Below are positions 9,561 through 18,101 of a stretch of DNA of 64,000 nucleotides, piece after piece. The translations under genes were made by a program, and so were the position numbers. The notes below the pieces were generated by a model. The model was not told where the DNA came from and did not search any database. It worked only from the letters and a program-made list of their open reading frames with translations. The first letter of the stretch is position 1, and each line of letters starts with the position of its first letter. Source of the stretch: Neobacillus bataviensis (GTDB taxonomy: Bacteria > Bacillota > Bacilli > Bacillales_B > DSM-18226); the NCBI RefSeq assembly GCF_019969725.1, contig NZ_JAHXYW010000002.1:186001-250000 (forward strand), written 5' to 3'.

Positions 9561-9629
9561 TGATACTTATACCAAAATATTACAAGATTTGATAAAGTTT
9601 AAATAAAAGCTTTTAAGAAGGAGAATTAA

Positions 9630-10277
9630 ATGAAACCAACGGATTGGGTTGCATTAATTGCTGCAGGTGTTGCTCTTATAGGATCTTTACTTACATATTT
9701 AGGAACAAGGCAATCTACTAGGGCATCTAAGGAAAGTTCTAAACTTTCAAATGAAGTTTCAATGAAGCTTGGGAATATGACGGCAGAAATACAAGGTAAA
9801 CAAAGATTAATTGACACAGTAAGCACTCAACGGGTCGAATGGATAAACAAAGTAAGGGAAAACTTTAGTGAGTTTAGTAAAGTAGCATACAATCTCGCTT
9901 TAGTGAGGTCAAAAGAAGAAAAGATTCAAGAAGAATTACAATACGATTTATATTATTTAATTAATCATATCGAGTTATCTCTAAATCCTACAGAAACGAT
10001 TACCAAAAAATTTGTTGAAAAAAAGAATAATCTCTCAACCTATTTACTTAATGACAGGGAACCCTTTTCCTGGGTTTTGTACAGTGAGTTCATGAATGAA
10101 CTTCATTATATAGAACAAGTTATTTTAAAGTCTGAATGGAAAAGACTTAAAGAAGAAACAAAGAGTGGAAGTGAGGTCGATGATATGGAGATAATACATA
10201 AACAAACCGCCCTGAAAATTGATCCTGAAAAATTTAATTCAATTTTAAAACAAGATTTTGAAAATCAAGCTATTTAA
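9630..10277 (+). CDS. Small N-anchored membrane protein with coiled coil, island gene
   Basis: A 215-residue protein with one N-terminal TM (WVALIAAGVALIGSLLTYLG), then a Ser/Lys-rich helical stretch (QSTRASKESSKLSNEVS) and a helical cytoplasmic region with ISTQR-like text (DTVSTQRVEWINKVRENFSEF). Membrane proteins with this TQRxEWINxxRE arrangement are common hypothetical genes in accessory regions; I know no established function. AAGGAGG precedes the ATG at 9630. It lies 83 bases before a lipase-like gene in the same AT-rich block. The two may act together, for example as membrane sensor or immunity protein and hydrolase; that is inference. Confidence 0.65.
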   Translation: MKPTDWVALIAAGVALIGSLLTYLGTRQSTRASKESSKLSNEVSMKLGNMTAEIQGKQRLIDTVSTQRVEWINKVRENFSEFSKVAYNLALVRSKEEKIQEELQYDLYYLINHIELSLNPTETITKKFVEKKNNLSTYLLNDREPFSWVLYSEFMNELHYIEQVILKSEWKRLKEETKSGSEVDDMEIIHKQTALKIDPEKFNSILKQDFENQAI

Positions 10278-10303
10278 AAACCTGAGAGCCAATGTTTTGT
10301 GCA

Positions 10304-10329
10304 AAATCCCTCTTTTGAACTCGGGATTT
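10304..10329. other. Hairpin between the membrane gene and the lipase-like gene
   Basis: A perfect 7-bp inverted repeat, AAATCCC and GGGATTT, with a 12-base loop, just after the membrane gene and 17 bases before the AGGAGG of the lipase-like gene. It lacks a T tract, so it may be an mRNA processing or attenuation hairpin rather than a terminator. Confidence 0.4.
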
Positions 10330-10360
10330 AAAAAATAATTAAGTTTAGGAGGATAACAAT

Positions 10361-11275
10361 CTGATTTCGACATTTGAGGAAAGACTTTTAAGTGAAATAG
10401 TTTATTGTAACGAATTGGCAGAGGAACTAAGGAATCTTAGAACAGAACCTCTTACAAAATACAATAAAACTTTTAAATGGTTAATAAAAAGAGTTAAGAA
10501 GAAAAGAAGAACAGAATTAGAAAGAATTTTATCGGAATGGTACTGCATTGGGTCTGTTTTTGAAGTTTATAAAAAATATCCTGATGTTCCAAACGTTAAG
10601 CTAGATGCATTTGTTTTTAAAAGAAAACTAAATGCTAAAAATGTTTATTTACTTTCATTTAGAGGTACAAATCCTCTTTCGCCAAGGCAGTTTTATTATG
10701 ATATGAAAGAAAATCTGGATTTAAATATAAAGCAAAAAAGAGATGATACACAATTTGGACAAGCTGTAACTGCAATAATAGCATTCGTAGAATTAATTAT
10801 TAAGGAAAATGAAAAGTATCATTATCAATTTGCACGTAATCCATCTGAAACCTTATACTATATCACAGGCCATTCAAAAGGAGGTGGCCTTGCTCATGCG
10901 GGTTATATTTATTTATTAGAAAATAATAAAAAACATAGTATATTAACTGAATTTGGTCCACTTTCGGAATTAAATATTTATTCGCAAATAAAGACGAGTA
11001 CGTTTTGTCCAACTCCTTTAATAGGGATAGAACGTTGGACCCAAAGGACAAAAGAGTGGAATTGCACAATAAATAACATTGACGGAGATAGAGTAATTAA
11101 ATTATTAACTTGGGCAAGAAAAATTAAGTTGAAACTTTTAAAGCAAACAAATGACTTGTCTGAAGACTATCTTAGTCAATATCTAAATACTCCTCAAATT
11201 CTAAAGAAAAAAGGATTACTAAGTTTTTTTAGCCTAAAACACGATTTGAAGACATTTGATGATTACTTTAATTAA
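10361..11275 (+). CDS. Lipase class 3-like alpha/beta hydrolase, probable CTG start
   Basis: Predicted alpha/beta hydrolase of 304 residues. The nucleophile elbow is ITGHSKGGGLA (GxSxG), preceded by VYLLSFRGTN, the typical oxyanion-region strand of lipase_3/DUF2974 proteins. A cytoplasmic (phospho)lipase is a plausible toxin in defence systems. The start is unusual: a perfect AGGAGG at 10347-10352 is followed after 8 bases by CTG 10361. The frame has a stop at 10346 and no ATG or GTG in between. The next candidate is ATT 10364, and TTG 10415 has no ribosome site. With CTG the protein begins LISTFEERLLSEIVY. A basic patch (WLIKRVKKKRR) could bind membrane. Catalytic Asp and His cannot be placed with confidence. 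Confidence 0.7.
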   Translation: MISTFEERLLSEIVYCNELAEELRNLRTEPLTKYNKTFKWLIKRVKKKRRTELERILSEWYCIGSVFEVYKKYPDVPNVKLDAFVFKRKLNAKNVYLLSFRGTNPLSPRQFYYDMKENLDLNIKQKRDDTQFGQAVTAIIAFVELIIKENEKYHYQFARNPSETLYYITGHSKGGGLAHAGYIYLLENNKKHSILTEFGPLSELNIYSQIKTSTFCPTPLIGIERWTQRTKEWNCTINNIDGDRVIKLLTWARKIKLKLLKQTNDLSEDYLSQYLNTPQILKKKGLLSFFSLKHDLKTFDDYFN

Positions 11276-11342
11276 GAAGCAATGAATTATTTTACAGGCA
11301 TTTTCTCCTTTTAGATTCTAACCAAAGGATGTTTTACTCACC

Positions 11343-11387
11343 AGCACCCCATGTGTTGCCACATACACTCTGGACATGTGGAGTGCT
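11343..11387. other. Complex inverted repeat upstream of the helicase gene
   Basis: AGCACCCCA at 11343-11351 pairs with TGGAGTGCT at 11379-11387 with one mismatch. Inside it, ATGTG and CACAT (11351-11364) form a second hairpin. It sits in the 255-base gap before the helicase and could be the lipase-gene terminator or a regulatory leader. Nothing else is recognisable in this gap. Confidence 0.35.
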
Positions 11388-11530
11388 TAAACCTTATATT
11401 GAGTTGAAACTGTAGAAGAAATATCTATAGTTTTTTTTATAGGAAAATTTATTATATAAAGGATTTCTAATAAATCAAGAAGAAAATGTTAGATCATAAT
11501 ATTAAAATGGAAAATACAAGGGGTACTAAA

Positions 11531-14500
11531 ATGCTCAAACAAGGAATCTACGAAGAAATCATAAACCAAAAACTAAAAGATGATCTTACAGGGTTAGACC
11601 TCAATACATATGACATCGGCAAAGAACGCATAGACGTTGAGGAGGCAAGAAAACTATTATCCTCCTACATATCCATAGTCACCAGAAAAGCTCTTAAATT
11701 TGTCCGTGACAATGAAAGCGACGACCAACAGGCTCTTATAAATCAAATCCGTACATGTAATGAAATCATCTCCATTTTAAGTGAGCGGCTGGACGAAGAG
11801 GAGTTTCGTCAATTACGAATTGAAGAGGATGGTGAGGTTCTCACTTCTATCTATTCTCGGATAAATTCCATTCGTAGTATTCACAAGGGCCAAGTAACCC
11901 GACCTGTGACGCCTCTTTCCCAGAGTTCCCTCTTTACCGGCTCCAATTATGAACCCAATATGCTGGGAGAGTTGAAAAAGGAAATCGTTACATCCGATTC
12001 GATTGATATGCTTGTCTCATTTATTAAATGGAGTGGCCTGCGCTGTATTATTGAGGAATTGAAGACATTTACAGATAATCCGAACAACAAGCTAAGAGTA
12101 ATCACGACTTCATATATGGAAGCAACTGATTATAAAGCAATTCAGGAGCTTAGCCAGCTGCCTAATACAGAGATTAAAATTTCTTATGATGTGGATCGAA
12201 CCAGGCTTCATGCCAAGGCCTATCTTTTCAAAAGGGAGACAGGTTTTAGCACGGCCTATATAGGCTCGTCAAATCTATCAAATCCAGCATTAACTTCTGG
12301 CTTAGAATGGAACATCAAGGTCACGGAAAAGGATTCATTTGATATCGTAAAGAAATTTGAAGCGACGTTTGAGAGCTATTGGAATGATAATGAGTTCAAG
12401 ACGTTCCACTATGATAGTGAACAAGACCAAATGCTTTTAAAACATTCTTTATCCAAAAGTAAAACCCACGGGAAAAACGAGCGGCAATTCCTTTTTGATA
12501 TCCAGCCTTATTTTTATCAAAAAGAGATTCTTGAAAAGCTTCAGGTGGAGCGAGAAGTTTTTGGACATATGAATAACCTTCTTGTTGCCGCGACTGGTGT
12601 TGGTAAGACCGTCATTTCAGCGTTTGACTATAAACGTTTTAAGAATAAAAATAAACCTGCCAAGCTATTATTTGTCGCGCATCGTGAAGAAATCCTAAAG
12701 CAAAGTCTGGAAACCTTCCGAGCGATTTTGAAGGATCCGAATTTTGGGGATATGTTGGTTGGAAGTTATCAGCCAGAGTCACTTGACCATTTATTCGTAA
12801 GTATCCAGAGCTTTAATAGTAAAAAGCTCCATGAAATTACGACCTCTGATTTTTATGATTTTATCATCGTGGATGAATTCCACCATGCAGCGGCCGATTC
12901 TTATCAAAAGCTATTGAGCCATTATCAGCCCAAAATTCTTCTAGGTCTTACGGCGACTCCTGAGAGGATGGACGGAAAAGATATTCTTAATTATTTTGAT
13001 GGTAAGATTTCTGCGGAAATGCGCTTAACGGAAGCGATCAATCGAAAGCTCTTAAGTCCGTTTCAGTATTTTTGTGTCAGTGATACCATCGATTTATCCA
13101 AATTGAAGTGGAATCGTAGAGGTTATGAAATCAGAGAATTAGAAAATGTCTATACCTCGAATGATCATCGGAGCAGCCAAATTATCAAAGCGATCTATAA
13201 ATACGTAACAGATATCGATCAGGTCAAAGGGCTAGGGTTCTGTGTATCCATTAAACATGCGAAATATATGGCTGATTTTTTTAATAAAGGCGGAGTACCT
13301 TCTGTTGCTCTTTATGGAAATGTTGATATTAAAACGAGAAGAGAAGCTCAATACCAGTTAGTTCAAGGTGAAATCAAGTTTATTTTTGTTGTGGACCTAT
13401 ATAACGAAGGAATCGATATACCTCAAGCAAACACGATTTTATTTTTACGACCAACAGAAAGTTTGACGATCTTTTTACAGCAGTTGGGACGGGGATTGCG
13501 TTTAGCTGAAGGAAAAGAGTGTTTAACTGTTCTTGATTTCGTTGGACAAGCCCATAAAAACTATAATTTTGAAGAAAAGTTCCGTGCGTTAATTGGAAAG
13601 ACCAAATATTCCGTCCAGCACTATATAGAGAATGGCTTCTTTAATCTCCCTAAAGGCTGCTTTGTTCAATTGGAAAAGCAAGCGAAAGAATATATTTTAC
13701 GAAATATCAAATCCAGTGCCAATACACGTGGAAATCTTGTTGCCAAGATGAAATATTTTGAACAGGATACCGGCATGCAGTTAACCTTATCCAAATTTTT
13801 AAACCATTATCACTTTTCCATTTATGACTTTTATGGAAAAAATGGTGACAGAAGCTTTAGTCGGATGATGGTGGAGGCTGGAGTTGCATTAAACTTTGAG
13901 TTTGACCATGAAAAAGTATTGACCAAGCGATTACCTAACTTGTTTCATATTAACTCCAGGAAGCACCTTCAATATTTTACAGATTATATTGACGAGCGAA
14001 CTGTTCGTAATGAGGAAGAGCAATTAATGCTGGGGGTTTTCTATTATTCTTTTTATAATGCTCACCCGGCAAGTGAAGGATTTTCATCACTTGAAGAGGG
14101 AGTTGCAAAAGTTTTAGAGCAACCTGAATTTAAAGAAGAAATCAGGGAGATTCTCCAGTTTCTTTATCAGTCTTTAGAAACGTTGGAGATTGAAAATGAT
14201 TTTGATTTCGTATGTCCATTAGGAGTTCATTGTAACTATAATACCTCTCAAGTTCTAGCGGCTTTAGGTTATTATAATGAAACTAGTAGTCCTGCTTTCC
14301 GTGAAGGGGTAAAGCATTTCGAGGATAAAAATCTAGATATCTTTTTTATCACCTTAAATAAGTCGGAAAAAGATTTTTCTCCTTCAACCTTATATGATGA
14401 TTATGCGATAAATGACCGGCTCTTTCACTGGCAAACTCAAAGTCGTGTCGCTGAAGGAAGCAAAATTGCGGAGCGCTATATTCATCATAAAAAGCGAAAT

Positions 14501-14683
14501 CATCAAATCGCTCTTTTTGTTAGGGAGTATAAGAAGGAAAATGGTTATACTTCTCCATTTGTGTTCCTCGGAACAGCGGATCATGTTAGCCATTCTGGCA
14601 GCAAGCCAATGAACTTTATTTGGAGTTTGAAGGAGGAAATGCCTTCTTACTTGGTACCAAGAGCGAATAAGAATATTTTATAA
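11531..14683 (+). CDS. PLD-domain DEAD/DEAH helicase with DUF3427 C-terminus
   Basis: A 1050-residue superfamily 2 helicase. A phospholipase-D-like domain comes first (HxK in LHAKAYLF and GSSNLSNPAL, about residues 130-290). The helicase core has Walker A AATGVGKT (~353), motif II DEFHH (~447), motif III GLTATPERMDG and motif VI QQLGRGLR. A long DUF3427-type C-terminal region runs from about residue 700. PLD modules in such proteins act as nucleases, so this could cut or process DNA in repair or phage defence. ATG 11531 is preferred (AAGGGG 8 bases upstream) over ATG 11486. Less AT-rich than the preceding four genes. A NUDIX hydrolase gene lies convergently beyond a shared terminator. A piece of a second 3' end of this gene lies at 27922-27990. 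Confidence 0.88.
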   Translation: MLKQGIYEEIINQKLKDDLTGLDLNTYDIGKERIDVEEARKLLSSYISIVTRKALKFVRDNESDDQQALINQIRTCNEIISILSERLDEEEFRQLRIEEDGEVLTSIYSRINSIRSIHKGQVTRPVTPLSQSSLFTGSNYEPNMLGELKKEIVTSDSIDMLVSFIKWSGLRCIIEELKTFTDNPNNKLRVITTSYMEATDYKAIQELSQLPNTEIKISYDVDRTRLHAKAYLFKRETGFSTAYIGSSNLSNPALTSGLEWNIKVTEKDSFDIVKKFEATFESYWNDNEFKTFHYDSEQDQMLLKHSLSKSKTHGKNERQFLFDIQPYFYQKEILEKLQVEREVFGHMNNLLVAATGVGKTVISAFDYKRFKNKNKPAKLLFVAHREEILKQSLETFRAILKDPNFGDMLVGSYQPESLDHLFVSIQSFNSKKLHEITTSDFYDFIIVDEFHHAAADSYQKLLSHYQPKILLGLTATPERMDGKDILNYFDGKISAEMRLTEAINRKLLSPFQYFCVSDTIDLSKLKWNRRGYEIRELENVYTSNDHRSSQIIKAIYKYVTDIDQVKGLGFCVSIKHAKYMADFFNKGGVPSVALYGNVDIKTRREAQYQLVQGEIKFIFVVDLYNEGIDIPQANTILFLRPTESLTIFLQQLGRGLRLAEGKECLTVLDFVGQAHKNYNFEEKFRALIGKTKYSVQHYIENGFFNLPKGCFVQLEKQAKEYILRNIKSSANTRGNLVAKMKYFEQDTGMQLTLSKFLNHYHFSIYDFYGKNGDRSFSRMMVEAGVALNFEFDHEKVLTKRLPNLFHINSRKHLQYFTDYIDERTVRNEEEQLMLGVFYYSFYNAHPASEGFSSLEEGVAKVLEQPEFKEEIREILQFLYQSLETLEIENDFDFVCPLGVHCNYNTSQVLAALGYYNETSSPAFREGVKHFEDKNLDIFFITLNKSEKDFSPSTLYDDYAINDRLFHWQTQSRVAEGSKIAERYIHHKKRNHQIALFVREYKKENGYTSPFVFLGTADHVSHSGSKPMNFIWSLKEEMPSYLVPRANKNIL

Positions 14684-14689
14684 ACCGAT

Positions 14690-14722
14690 GAACCTTGTTG
14701 TACTCAGCAGGGTTCCTTTTTC
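14690..14722 (+). terminator. Intrinsic terminator of the helicase gene
   Basis: GAACCTTG (14690-14697) pairs with CAGGGTTC (14708-14715) with one G-T pair, followed by CTTTTTCC. The same left arm with its flank recurs at 19135 and in the helicase fragment near 27980. Confidence 0.8.
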
Positions 14723-14735
14723 CTTAAAAGACAGC

Positions 14736-15134
14736 TCATTTTTCGTTTATTAATTGCTCAACAGCTGGAACATCCGCCGGAGCCCATTTGAGTGAATCTA
14801 AGTTTTCTCGTTTTAACCAGATTAACTTTGAATGCTCAATTGGCGTCGGTGTTCCTTTAACTACTCTACATTTGATTGAGATCAAATTAATAATAAATGT
14901 GTCATACTCATGGGTGTTGTCATTAAAAACCTCTTTAAATGTTTCTACCTTACAATCCAGTTCTTCATCAATTTCTCTTTCAAGTGCAGAGAAAATATCT
15001 TCCTTTGCCTCTACTTTACCTCCAGGAAACTCCCACATATTTGGAATCGACATTTTGGGTGATCTAAGAGCACACAGAATTTCTTGTTGTTCATTTTCAA
15101 TAATGGCAGCAACAACTTTTACAAGCTTTTTCAA
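14736..15134 (-). CDS. NUDIX hydrolase, MutT/CTP-pyrophosphohydrolase-like
   Basis: A 132-residue nucleoside triphosphate pyrophosphohydrolase. The Nudix box is complete: G-KVEAK-E-DIFSALE-REIDEE, with the catalytic glutamates. The preceding VVAAIIENEQQEILCALR and MWEFPGG are typical of 8-oxo-dGTP or (d)CTP sanitising MutT-like enzymes. The start is TTG at 15132-15134, 6 bases after AGGAGG; an upstream-extended frame to 15197 has no such site. It is convergent with the helicase gene across a terminator. Nucleotide-pool cleaning next to a DNA helicase/nuclease may be coincidental or functional. Confidence 0.87.
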   Translation of the reverse strand: MKKLVKVVAAIIENEQQEILCALRSPKMSIPNMWEFPGGKVEAKEDIFSALEREIDEELDCKVETFKEVFNDNTHEYDTFIINLISIKCRVVKGTPTPIEHSKLIWLKRENLDSLKWAPADVPAVEQLINEK

Positions 15135-15356
15135 GTTAACCCTCCTATACATTTCACTAGCCATTATAATACCACTTTTGGCGGATAGATGCTGCATTGG
15201 TTTATTTAACTGATGCTGTTCAAAAATTAGAATGCATTTTTTTAGTTCTTATTTTTTAGGAAGTTTAGAACGATTTCGGATTGTTAATGTAACTCGATGG
15301 AATTAATCTAAATGAATATCCCAAATTTGGGCAGTTTAATAATGGAGGGCATGTTA

Positions 15357-15911
15357 ATGATCGTATATCATGGTTCTATAAAGAAATTTAACCATTTTAA
15401 TAAAGAAACGGTTGTTCAAAAATTAAATAATGATATCGACACGATTGGATTTTGGTTTACTTCGGATATCGCTTCGGCGAAACCTTTTGCTGTTGGAACT
15501 GAGACCGTTATTCAAAAATCAGAGACGGAATTTTGGGAGGACGGAACCCCTAAAGTGGAGCAAGTTGAAAAGCCGGTCAGAGGATTTATTTACAAAGTAT
15601 TTATGGATGAACCAAATCTTAAGGAATACCAATCAGATTCTGAGGATTCCTATGATTTGTTTATGAGGGAACGCGATCAATACTGTGATTATTTCAAATC
15701 CAGTAAAAGGAACCCCACCTGGAGGGACAATGCTGCCCTGTTAAATAAAGAAGAGGCCAATTCGGCGTTTCGAAAAAATCTTATGAAACAGAGATACGAA
15801 GGATTAGTTATACGAAACACTAAGCTGCATAACAGTGTTACCGACTTTTATTGCATTTTTTCGAAAAACTCTCTTCACATTGCCGATGTGATATCAGTAG
15901 ATGTTTTTTAA
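15357..15911 (+). CDS. ADP-ribosyltransferase-like protein (ART fold)
   Basis: A 184-residue protein starting MIVYHGSIKKFNHF. The pattern YHGS...FN.F, then GFWFTSDIASAKPFA about 25 residues later, and a RGFIYKVFMDEPN strand, fits the N-terminal half of ART-PolyVal-like ADP-ribosyltransferase folds that phages and mobile elements carry. The C-terminal part (YEGLVIRNTK...DFYCIFSKNSLHIADV) would supply the last catalytic strand; the acidic residue cannot be fixed by eye. ATG 15357 is chosen because GGAGGG lies 7 bases upstream, while ATG 15351 is too close. It stands alone and no antitoxin is evident next to it. Targets are unknown. Confidence 0.55.
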   Translation: MIVYHGSIKKFNHFNKETVVQKLNNDIDTIGFWFTSDIASAKPFAVGTETVIQKSETEFWEDGTPKVEQVEKPVRGFIYKVFMDEPNLKEYQSDSEDSYDLFMRERDQYCDYFKSSKRNPTWRDNAALLNKEEANSAFRKNLMKQRYEGLVIRNTKLHNSVTDFYCIFSKNSLHIADVISVDVF

Positions 15912-16016
15912 TATTCCGATAATCAGCATTGTAGAAGAAAGATATGTATAGGATCAAATGATAAATAGAGACGGAAAACAAGGGATTATATTGGCCAAAC
16001 ATTTTAGGAGGAGAAT

Positions 16017-16454
16017 CTAGTGCTTATTTTTAAACCATCTAACGACCACATAAATAATAAGGAGTAACCCCCCAATCTCGATAGCATGGTCAGCCAAGTT
16101 AAGAATTCCGCCAGAGCGGATGATAAAATCTGTCACCTGCCCAAACAAAAGTCGATCGATACCATTTCCAATTGCTCCTCCAACTAGGAATCCAAAACTA
16201 CAATCAATGAGAGCACCCTTCATTTCTCCGGTTCTGCGAAAATATAAAACACCTATCACGAAAAACACAGCCACAACTCCGAAGAGCCGAGCATAGCCTT
16301 GAAATAAACTTCCTGCCATTCCGCTATTTTCGATATGTGTGAATTGTATTCCCCACAATGTAAATGTTTCATTGATATCAATGTAGGCCCGAATTAGATA
16401 TTTAGAAAGCTGATCCATCACAATAACGAGGATTGCAATTACATAAAATAGCAT
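16017..16454 (-). CDS. lspA: Signal peptidase II (LspA) family, probable paralogue
   Basis: A 145-residue, four-TM membrane aspartyl protease that removes signal peptides from prolipoproteins. Conserved blocks are visible: MDQLSKYLIR, ENSGMAGSLF (NxG motif), GGAIGNGIDRL with the first catalytic Asp, and VTDFI...LNLADHAI with the second. Gly-Met replaces the more common GxAF, and the gene is outside the usual ileS-lspA-rluD neighbourhood, so this is likely a second, horizontally acquired or specialised copy. The start has AAGGA 8 bases upstream. It is monocistronic on the minus strand. Confidence 0.85.
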   Translation of the reverse strand: MLFYVIAILVIVMDQLSKYLIRAYIDINETFTLWGIQFTHIENSGMAGSLFQGYARLFGVVAVFFVIGVLYFRRTGEMKGALIDCSFGFLVGGAIGNGIDRLLFGQVTDFIIRSGGILNLADHAIEIGGLLLIIYVVVRWFKNKH

Positions 16455-16559
16455 AGAATAGTCCTTCTCTCTTGCAGAATAACCTGCATCCTAATCATCA
16501 TTATAATTGGAAGCTTTTTTCTATACTAATATGAAGCTTCGCCTTTTTACGCGTAAAGC

Positions 16560-17168
16560 TTATTTGTTATGTCCAATAAATTGAAACGAGTAAATATGTG
16601 TTTTCGTTAGTTCAATGACTTCTTGGATAAACTTTTCTGGGGTTTCTTTGAAACCATTTCGGATCCAATGCTGAAGGAGTCCATAAAATCCATAGGCTGT
16701 ATAACGTTTAAAATAATCCATATTAACGGGGATATTGTTGATGGTTTCGAACATAAATTGTTCTTTATAGATTTTTAGGATTGTTTGAGGGAACCGCGTA
16801 TGTAATCCTGGTAACGTATCATCGTAGTTTATCAATGTAAAAAAACTCTGGTTTTTATAGATGTATGAAACGATATTAAAAGATGGTGCATTTAGCTTAG
16901 CTGTATTAACCCTTTGACCAGGTACATAGGCTGTGCCTACTGAAGCTTCTAACCCCTGAAGCATGGAAACAAGTAAATCCTCCGCTAATTCCATTTTATC
17001 TGTGTAATGGATATAAAAGGTACTGCGATTGTAAGCGGCATAATCGACGATGTCTTTTACAGTAACGGAATGGTACCCCTTTTCTTTTATGAGTTCAGTC
17101 AATGCTTGCCTTAAATGCGCTTTTGTCCGGTTTTGTCGTTGAGACTTTGTATTTTGTTCATTATTCAT
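16560..17168 (-). CDS. TetR-family transcriptional regulator
   Basis: A 202-residue regulator with an N-terminal TetR helix-turn-helix (residues about 15-60: LRQALTELIKEKGYHSVTVKDIVDYAAYNRSTFYIHYTDK) and an all-helical ligand-binding C-terminus of the DhaS/TetR_C type. AAGG lies upstream of the ATG. It is divergent from two SDR genes. A perfect 9-bp inverted repeat in the shared promoter region at 17204-17226 is its likely operator, so it probably represses itself and the SDR gene until an alcohol, ketone or similar ligand binds. The ligand is unknown. Confidence 0.87.
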   Translation of the reverse strand: MNNEQNTKSQRQNRTKAHLRQALTELIKEKGYHSVTVKDIVDYAAYNRSTFYIHYTDKMELAEDLLVSMLQGLEASVGTAYVPGQRVNTAKLNAPSFNIVSYIYKNQSFFTLINYDDTLPGLHTRFPQTILKIYKEQFMFETINNIPVNMDYFKRYTAYGFYGLLQHWIRNGFKETPEKFIQEVIELTKTHIYSFQFIGHNK

Positions 17169-17203
17169 GAAAAAACCTTCCTCAATATAGACAGATTTAG
17201 CGT

Positions 17204-17226
17204 AAGTGTCTAACTAGTAGACACTT
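17204..17226. promoter_or_regulatory. Probable TetR operator
   Basis: A perfect inverted repeat, AAGTGTCTA and TAGACACTT with a 5-base spacer, lies 36 bases upstream of the TetR start in the divergent promoter region. Size and symmetry match TetR-family operators; assignment to the adjacent gene is by position. Confidence 0.7.
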
Positions 17227-17249
17227 AATGATATCTTAATGATTGTTAG

Positions 17250-17284
17250 TTGTGAACAAAATAGTACAATTAAATTGTGAACAA
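17250..17284. repeat. Two direct copies of TTGTGAACAA
   Basis: TTGTGAACAA occurs at 17250-17259 and 17275-17284, 25 bases apart, between the TetR operator and the SDR gene. It could mark a second regulator site; nothing assigns it. Confidence 0.45.
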
Positions 17285-17287
17285 TAA

Positions 17288-17332
17288 AGCACAGATAATA
17301 GATTTATCTATTATTTTTCTCTAGACTGTGCT
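17288..17332 (+). promoter_or_regulatory. Structured leader of the SDR gene, attenuator-like
   Basis: An outer stem AGCACAG (17288-17294) with CTGTGCT (17326-17332) encloses a perfect inner stem ATAATAGA/TCTATTAT (17295-17314) followed by a T run. The inner hairpin plus T tract resembles a weak intrinsic terminator, and the outer stem would compete with its use. AGAGGAGG and the SDR start follow directly. Confidence 0.4.
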
Positions 17333-17363
17333 AAAGAATTCTTGAATAAGAGGAGGATTTAGG

Positions 17364-18101
17364 ATGGGAAAATTACAAGACAAAGTAGCTGTGATTACTG
17401 GTGGAGCATCTGGTATTGGGGCAGCGACAGCACGTTTATTTGTTTCAGAAGGGGCCAAAGTGGTTCTTGTTGATTTAAATGAGGAAAAAGGGAAAGCATT
17501 TGAGGCAGAGTTGAAAGCGCTTAATGCCGAAGCTCTTTTTATAAAAGCAAATATTACGAGTGAAGAAGAAGTCGCAAATATCTTTAAACAAACCGTTGAA
17601 ACGTTCGGCAAAGTGGATGTGGTCTTCAACAATGCGGGGATTGGCCGTGTTCATCCTTCACATGAGTTAGAGTACTCAGAATGGCGCAACACCGTAAATG
17701 TTGACTTAGATGGCGTCTTTTTAGTAGCACGTGAATCTATCCGTGAAATGCTAAAAACAGGCGGCGGTACGATTGTTAATACGGCATCTATGTACGGCTG
17801 GGTTGGATCACCAGGTTCAGCAGCCTATAACGCGGCAAAAGGCGGCGTGGTTAACTTAACACGTTCCCTTGCACTTGAATATGCGGAACAAAATATTCGT
17901 ATTAACGCATTATGCCCTGGTTTTATTGACACACCAATTATTCCGGAAGAAAGCAAGCAAGCTTTAGCTGCAGTCACACCAATGAAACGTCTTGGTAAAG
18001 CAGAAGAAATGGCAAAAGCAGTGTTATTCATGGCTTCTGATGATTCTTCATTCATGACCGGCAATAGTTTGATTGTGGATGGCGGTTATACAGCGCAATA
18101 A
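17364..18101 (+). CDS. SDR-family NAD(P)-dependent oxidoreductase
   Basis: A 245-residue classical short-chain dehydrogenase. Rossmann motif TGGASGIG (about 13-20), NNAGIG, catalytic Ser in NTASMYG, YNAAK (YxxxK), and a C-terminal MTGNSLIVDGGYTAQ typical of the glucose-1-dehydrogenase/3-oxoacyl-reductase-like group. The acidic Asp after the second strand (VVLVDLN) suggests NAD(H) preference. GAGGAGG precedes the ATG. It lies under the TetR operator and is followed 133 bases later by another SDR in the same orientation with no terminator between, so they may share transcription. The substrate is unknown. Confidence 0.88.
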   Translation: MGKLQDKVAVITGGASGIGAATARLFVSEGAKVVLVDLNEEKGKAFEAELKALNAEALFIKANITSEEEVANIFKQTVETFGKVDVVFNNAGIGRVHPSHELEYSEWRNTVNVDLDGVFLVARESIREMLKTGGGTIVNTASMYGWVGSPGSAAYNAAKGGVVNLTRSLALEYAEQNIRINALCPGFIDTPIIPEESKQALAAVTPMKRLGKAEEMAKAVLFMASDDSSFMTGNSLIVDGGYTAQ

